From assembly GCF_024220585.1 (NCBI RefSeq), contig NZ_JAMXKF010000002.1, positions 505,392 to 569,391 on the forward strand: a stretch of 64,000 nt of DNA. The letters run 5' to 3'. Origin of the DNA: Dyadobacter diqingensis. GTDB taxonomy: Bacteria; Bacteroidota; Bacteroidia; Cytophagales; Spirosomataceae. The number at the start of each line of letters is the position of its first letter. Position 1 is the stretch's first letter. Under the pieces are notes generated by a model that saw only the letters and a program-made list of their open reading frames with translations, did no database searches and was not told the DNA's origin. A program made the translations under genes and the position numbers. This document shows positions 62,354 through 64,000 of the stretch, piece by piece.

Positions 62354-62968
62354 TCAACCTGCATATTTGACCGCCCCGGCAATCAGCTGGTGCCATTTCG
62401 GAAGAACCGGGATGATCCCGCGTCCCCGAAATGTCCCTCGTGAATTTTGATTAAAAATGGCCCTTCTACAAAATGTCAGTAGTCTGGAATTTTCCCTTGG
62501 TAAGAACGATTGATTTTCCTCCTTCAACATTTTTGAATGTACCACTGAACTCACCGGCAATCTTTCCAGGCCCAAAGGAGCGGCAGGCAAGGAGCTTTCG
62601 GTGATTTTTACTACGAGAGGATCTGTTGATTTTTTATCATACTTGTAGTTCAAGCCATTGTAGACAAGAGTTAAACCACTGTCGGTCTTAAAGTTTGTAG
62701 AATAATCGCCACTTCCCGTGTATCCGACAATGGTCATCGATATTAAATCTTTTTGGGGACTGTTATTACTTAAAATAGTAACATTGATCCCGGCTCCAAT
62801 CTGTGCATCGACCGCACCGCAGGTTCCGGTCCATACGGTACCATTTACTTCCACAGACATGGTACCCGTTTTTTCATTTTTAACCGGACTGATGTCTTTG
62901 CCGCTTTTTTTACAGGAAGTAAAGACAACAGACATAAGGACGATTGCTATAATTTTTGAGATTTTCAT
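62354..62968 (-). CDS. Lipoprotein with apparent 3' frameshift
   Basis: A lipoprotein (SVVFTSC lipobox) whose reading frame gives 204 residues. The first about 133 residues look natural (GTMSVEVNGTVWTGTCGAVDAQ, ISMTIVGYTGSGDYSTNF, VVKITESSLPAAPLGLE). Beyond this the frame turns into unnatural, basic sequence. In the neighbouring frame the protein continues as IAGEFSGTFKNV, EGGKSIVLTKGKFQTTDIL, then stops at 62466-62468. One extra A in the AAA run near 62563 would restore a product of about 167 residues. Function unknown. Confidence 0.7.
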   Translation of the reverse strand: MKISKIIAIVLMSVVFTSCKKSGKDISPVKNEKTGTMSVEVNGTVWTGTCGAVDAQIGAGINVTILSNNSPQKDLISMTIVGYTGSGDYSTNFKTDSGLTLVYNGLNYKYDKKSTDPLVVKITESSLPAAPLGLERLPVSSVVHSKMLKEENQSFLPRENSRLLTFCRRAIFNQNSRGTFRGRGIIPVLPKWHQLIAGAVKYAG

Positions 62969-62982
62969 GCTAAACGGTTTAA

Positions 62983-63648
62983 TTACAGGGGTATGTTCAC
63001 GCGCTTTAATTTAAAATTTCCGGTAATTAGCTGATGCTGGTACTGGGCGCATTTACTTTCGGGTTTATAATACACATTGATATGAAAGCTGCCTTCGATA
63101 ACACCGCCGTTTTCGCTACTATATTTGGTGACGTCGATACTTTGGAAACCCACCTGCATCTGTTGTTCACTACAACGACCGTCCTTATCTGGAGGCAGCC
63201 GCCAATAGTTTTTACGATTGTCATACGCCATTAAAGGAGAAGGGGTCGATGTAATCAAACCTGACCTGGTTCTTTTAGTGTAGCTCGATGTATTTTTGGC
63301 ACCAGAATCTTCCTCCCGAAATTGATATACCCCTTCATGGGTTACATTATCAACGCTGAAACCAACATTGAATCCGTTGGACTTGGTGGGGTCAAGGTAG
63401 TTCAGCGCACCAAAGGCAACGACCATCTGATTTCCAAGAAAATTGCATCCGGCAACTTGTTTTCCCATATTGGTTTCCATGGATACAAATTGTTTAAAGG
63501 TGTAATTTTCTCCGACATCAAAAGTAGCATCCACGCCATAGTCGGCTAAGTTCTCCTGTGGTATTGGTGTTTCTGATTCCCGGCTGCATCGACCCGCCAT
63601 CAGGACAGGGACACAAAGCAGTATGAATTTAAAGGCCAGTTTTTTCAT
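62983..63648 (-). CDS. Lipoprotein of unknown function
   Basis: A 221-residue exported protein (MKKLAFKFILLCVPVLMAGRC, a probable lipobox with Arg before Cys, which is unusual). The mature region has DATFDVGENYTFKQFVSMET, FVGNQMVVAFGALNY-like strands, WRLPPDKDGRCSEQQMQVG and IEGSFHINVYYKPESKC. No family was recognised. It lies 14 bp upstream of the frameshifted lipoprotein gene on the same strand, so the two are probably one operon. The VxGxF strand endings resemble those of its neighbour. Confidence 0.65.
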   Translation of the reverse strand: MKKLAFKFILLCVPVLMAGRCSRESETPIPQENLADYGVDATFDVGENYTFKQFVSMETNMGKQVAGCNFLGNQMVVAFGALNYLDPTKSNGFNVGFSVDNVTHEGVYQFREEDSGAKNTSSYTKRTRSGLITSTPSPLMAYDNRKNYWRLPPDKDGRCSEQQMQVGFQSIDVTKYSSENGGVIEGSFHINVYYKPESKCAQYQHQLITGNFKLKRVNIPL

Positions 63649-64000
63649 GTTGCATTCCGTTTTTTTCTTCTATGTAGTTTGTGCAAAAGTGAGTCTTTCC
63701 CGACGTAGTGGTCTGGGTTATATTGACGGAAAGAACAGAACCGGCAAATTTTTATCGACGTGCAAATTTGGGATATAAGGCCATGCACTTCAATACCATA
63801 TAAGGGTTAGGGGAAATTACGTGGTTCGATGGAGCAGCAGTGGGGATTTCAATTCTTTTGGCCACAAGAATACTGTGATATCTGAATTAATTTTCCATCC
63901 CAACGGCGACTCACTCCGGCCGAGGAGTTCAATATGCTTGCACCGAATTTAAAAGTCTGTTCGAAGAAAATGCACTTGTGGTCAGGAGTATGAGCCGTAA
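63649..64000. other. Terminal non-coding region, possibly the end of a gene on minus
   Basis: 352 bp to the window edge. A frame on the minus strand is open from the right edge to a stop at 63849-63851 (about 50 codons; contains CIFFEQTFKFGAS), which could be the C-terminus of a gene starting outside. This is weak. The rest is AT-rich leader for the lipoprotein operon. Confidence 0.3.

Noticed and set aside
1..64000. tRNA, rRNA, insertion sequences or prophage genes
   Set aside because: None was recognised on either strand; no transposase, integrase or structural phage protein appears among the open frames.

Overview
The window looks like a chromosomal segment of an aerobic Bacteroidota, most probably a Cytophagales/Spirosomataceae member close to Dyadobacter. 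This is inferred from gene content, not from a 16S gene. The supporting signs are SusC/SusD pairs, type IX secretion (T9SS) tails, FecR/ECF sigma control, a membrane-spanning Y_Y_Y regulator, many short lipoproteins, and several TAnnTTTG-type -7 promoter elements. No tRNA, rRNA, CRISPR array, transposase or phage gene was seen.

Layout. 1-17.7 kb is a mixed metabolic and secreted-enzyme stretch: a single-domain response regulator, a large T9SS-exported GH71/99-like glycosidase, an HD protein, two alpha/beta hydrolases, a secreted metzincin protease, an AHSA1-like protein, a sugar isomerase/oxidoreductase pair, an SDR, an EamA transporter and a DPP-IV-like peptidase. 17.9-21 kb has a MocR regulator divergent from a GNAT and a nitronate monooxygenase-like gene. 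21.1-25.2 kb holds a compact, apparently undescribed module: a DNA-binding-only ModE-like regulator, then an ModE-box-like palindrome sitting on the promoter of an operon of TonB-dependent receptor, di-haem cytochrome c peroxidase and a cysteine-free sulfite-oxidase-fold protein, all with 1-bp spacers.

26.3-37.5 kb is a polysaccharide utilisation locus: SusC, SusD, a one-component membrane regulator (propeller, Y_Y_Y, TM, LuxR-type HTH), GH30 and GH5-CBM6. The SusC promoter and the GH30 promoter share GTAGTAATGTAG-type repeats placed similarly upstream of identical TACCTTTG elements, so they are probably co-regulated. The enzyme pair suggests a beta-glucan, possibly beta-1,6-linked. 37.6-43.3 kb carries an isomerase-like protein, a beta-helix lipoprotein and four poorly characterised surface or periplasmic proteins. 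43.5-54.7 kb runs from a LytTR regulator/histidine kinase pair into an ECF sigma/FecR/SusC/SusD/lipoprotein/cytochrome c peroxidase locus, a second pairing of a TonB receptor with a di-haem peroxidase. 54.7-57.8 kb has DinB and Crp/Fnr genes around a quinone reductase. 57.8-63.6 kb has an FG-GAP protein, a NarL-type two-component pair and two lipoproteins.

Two genes (GH5 near 35.87 kb, lipoprotein near 62.56 kb) are each interrupted by what looks like loss of one base in a short homopolymer; sequencing error and true frameshift cannot be separated from this sequence. Intergenic repeats include 7-bp-periodic GTC-rich arrays (3.44 and 30.96 kb) and a perfect 38-bp palindrome (59.23 kb).
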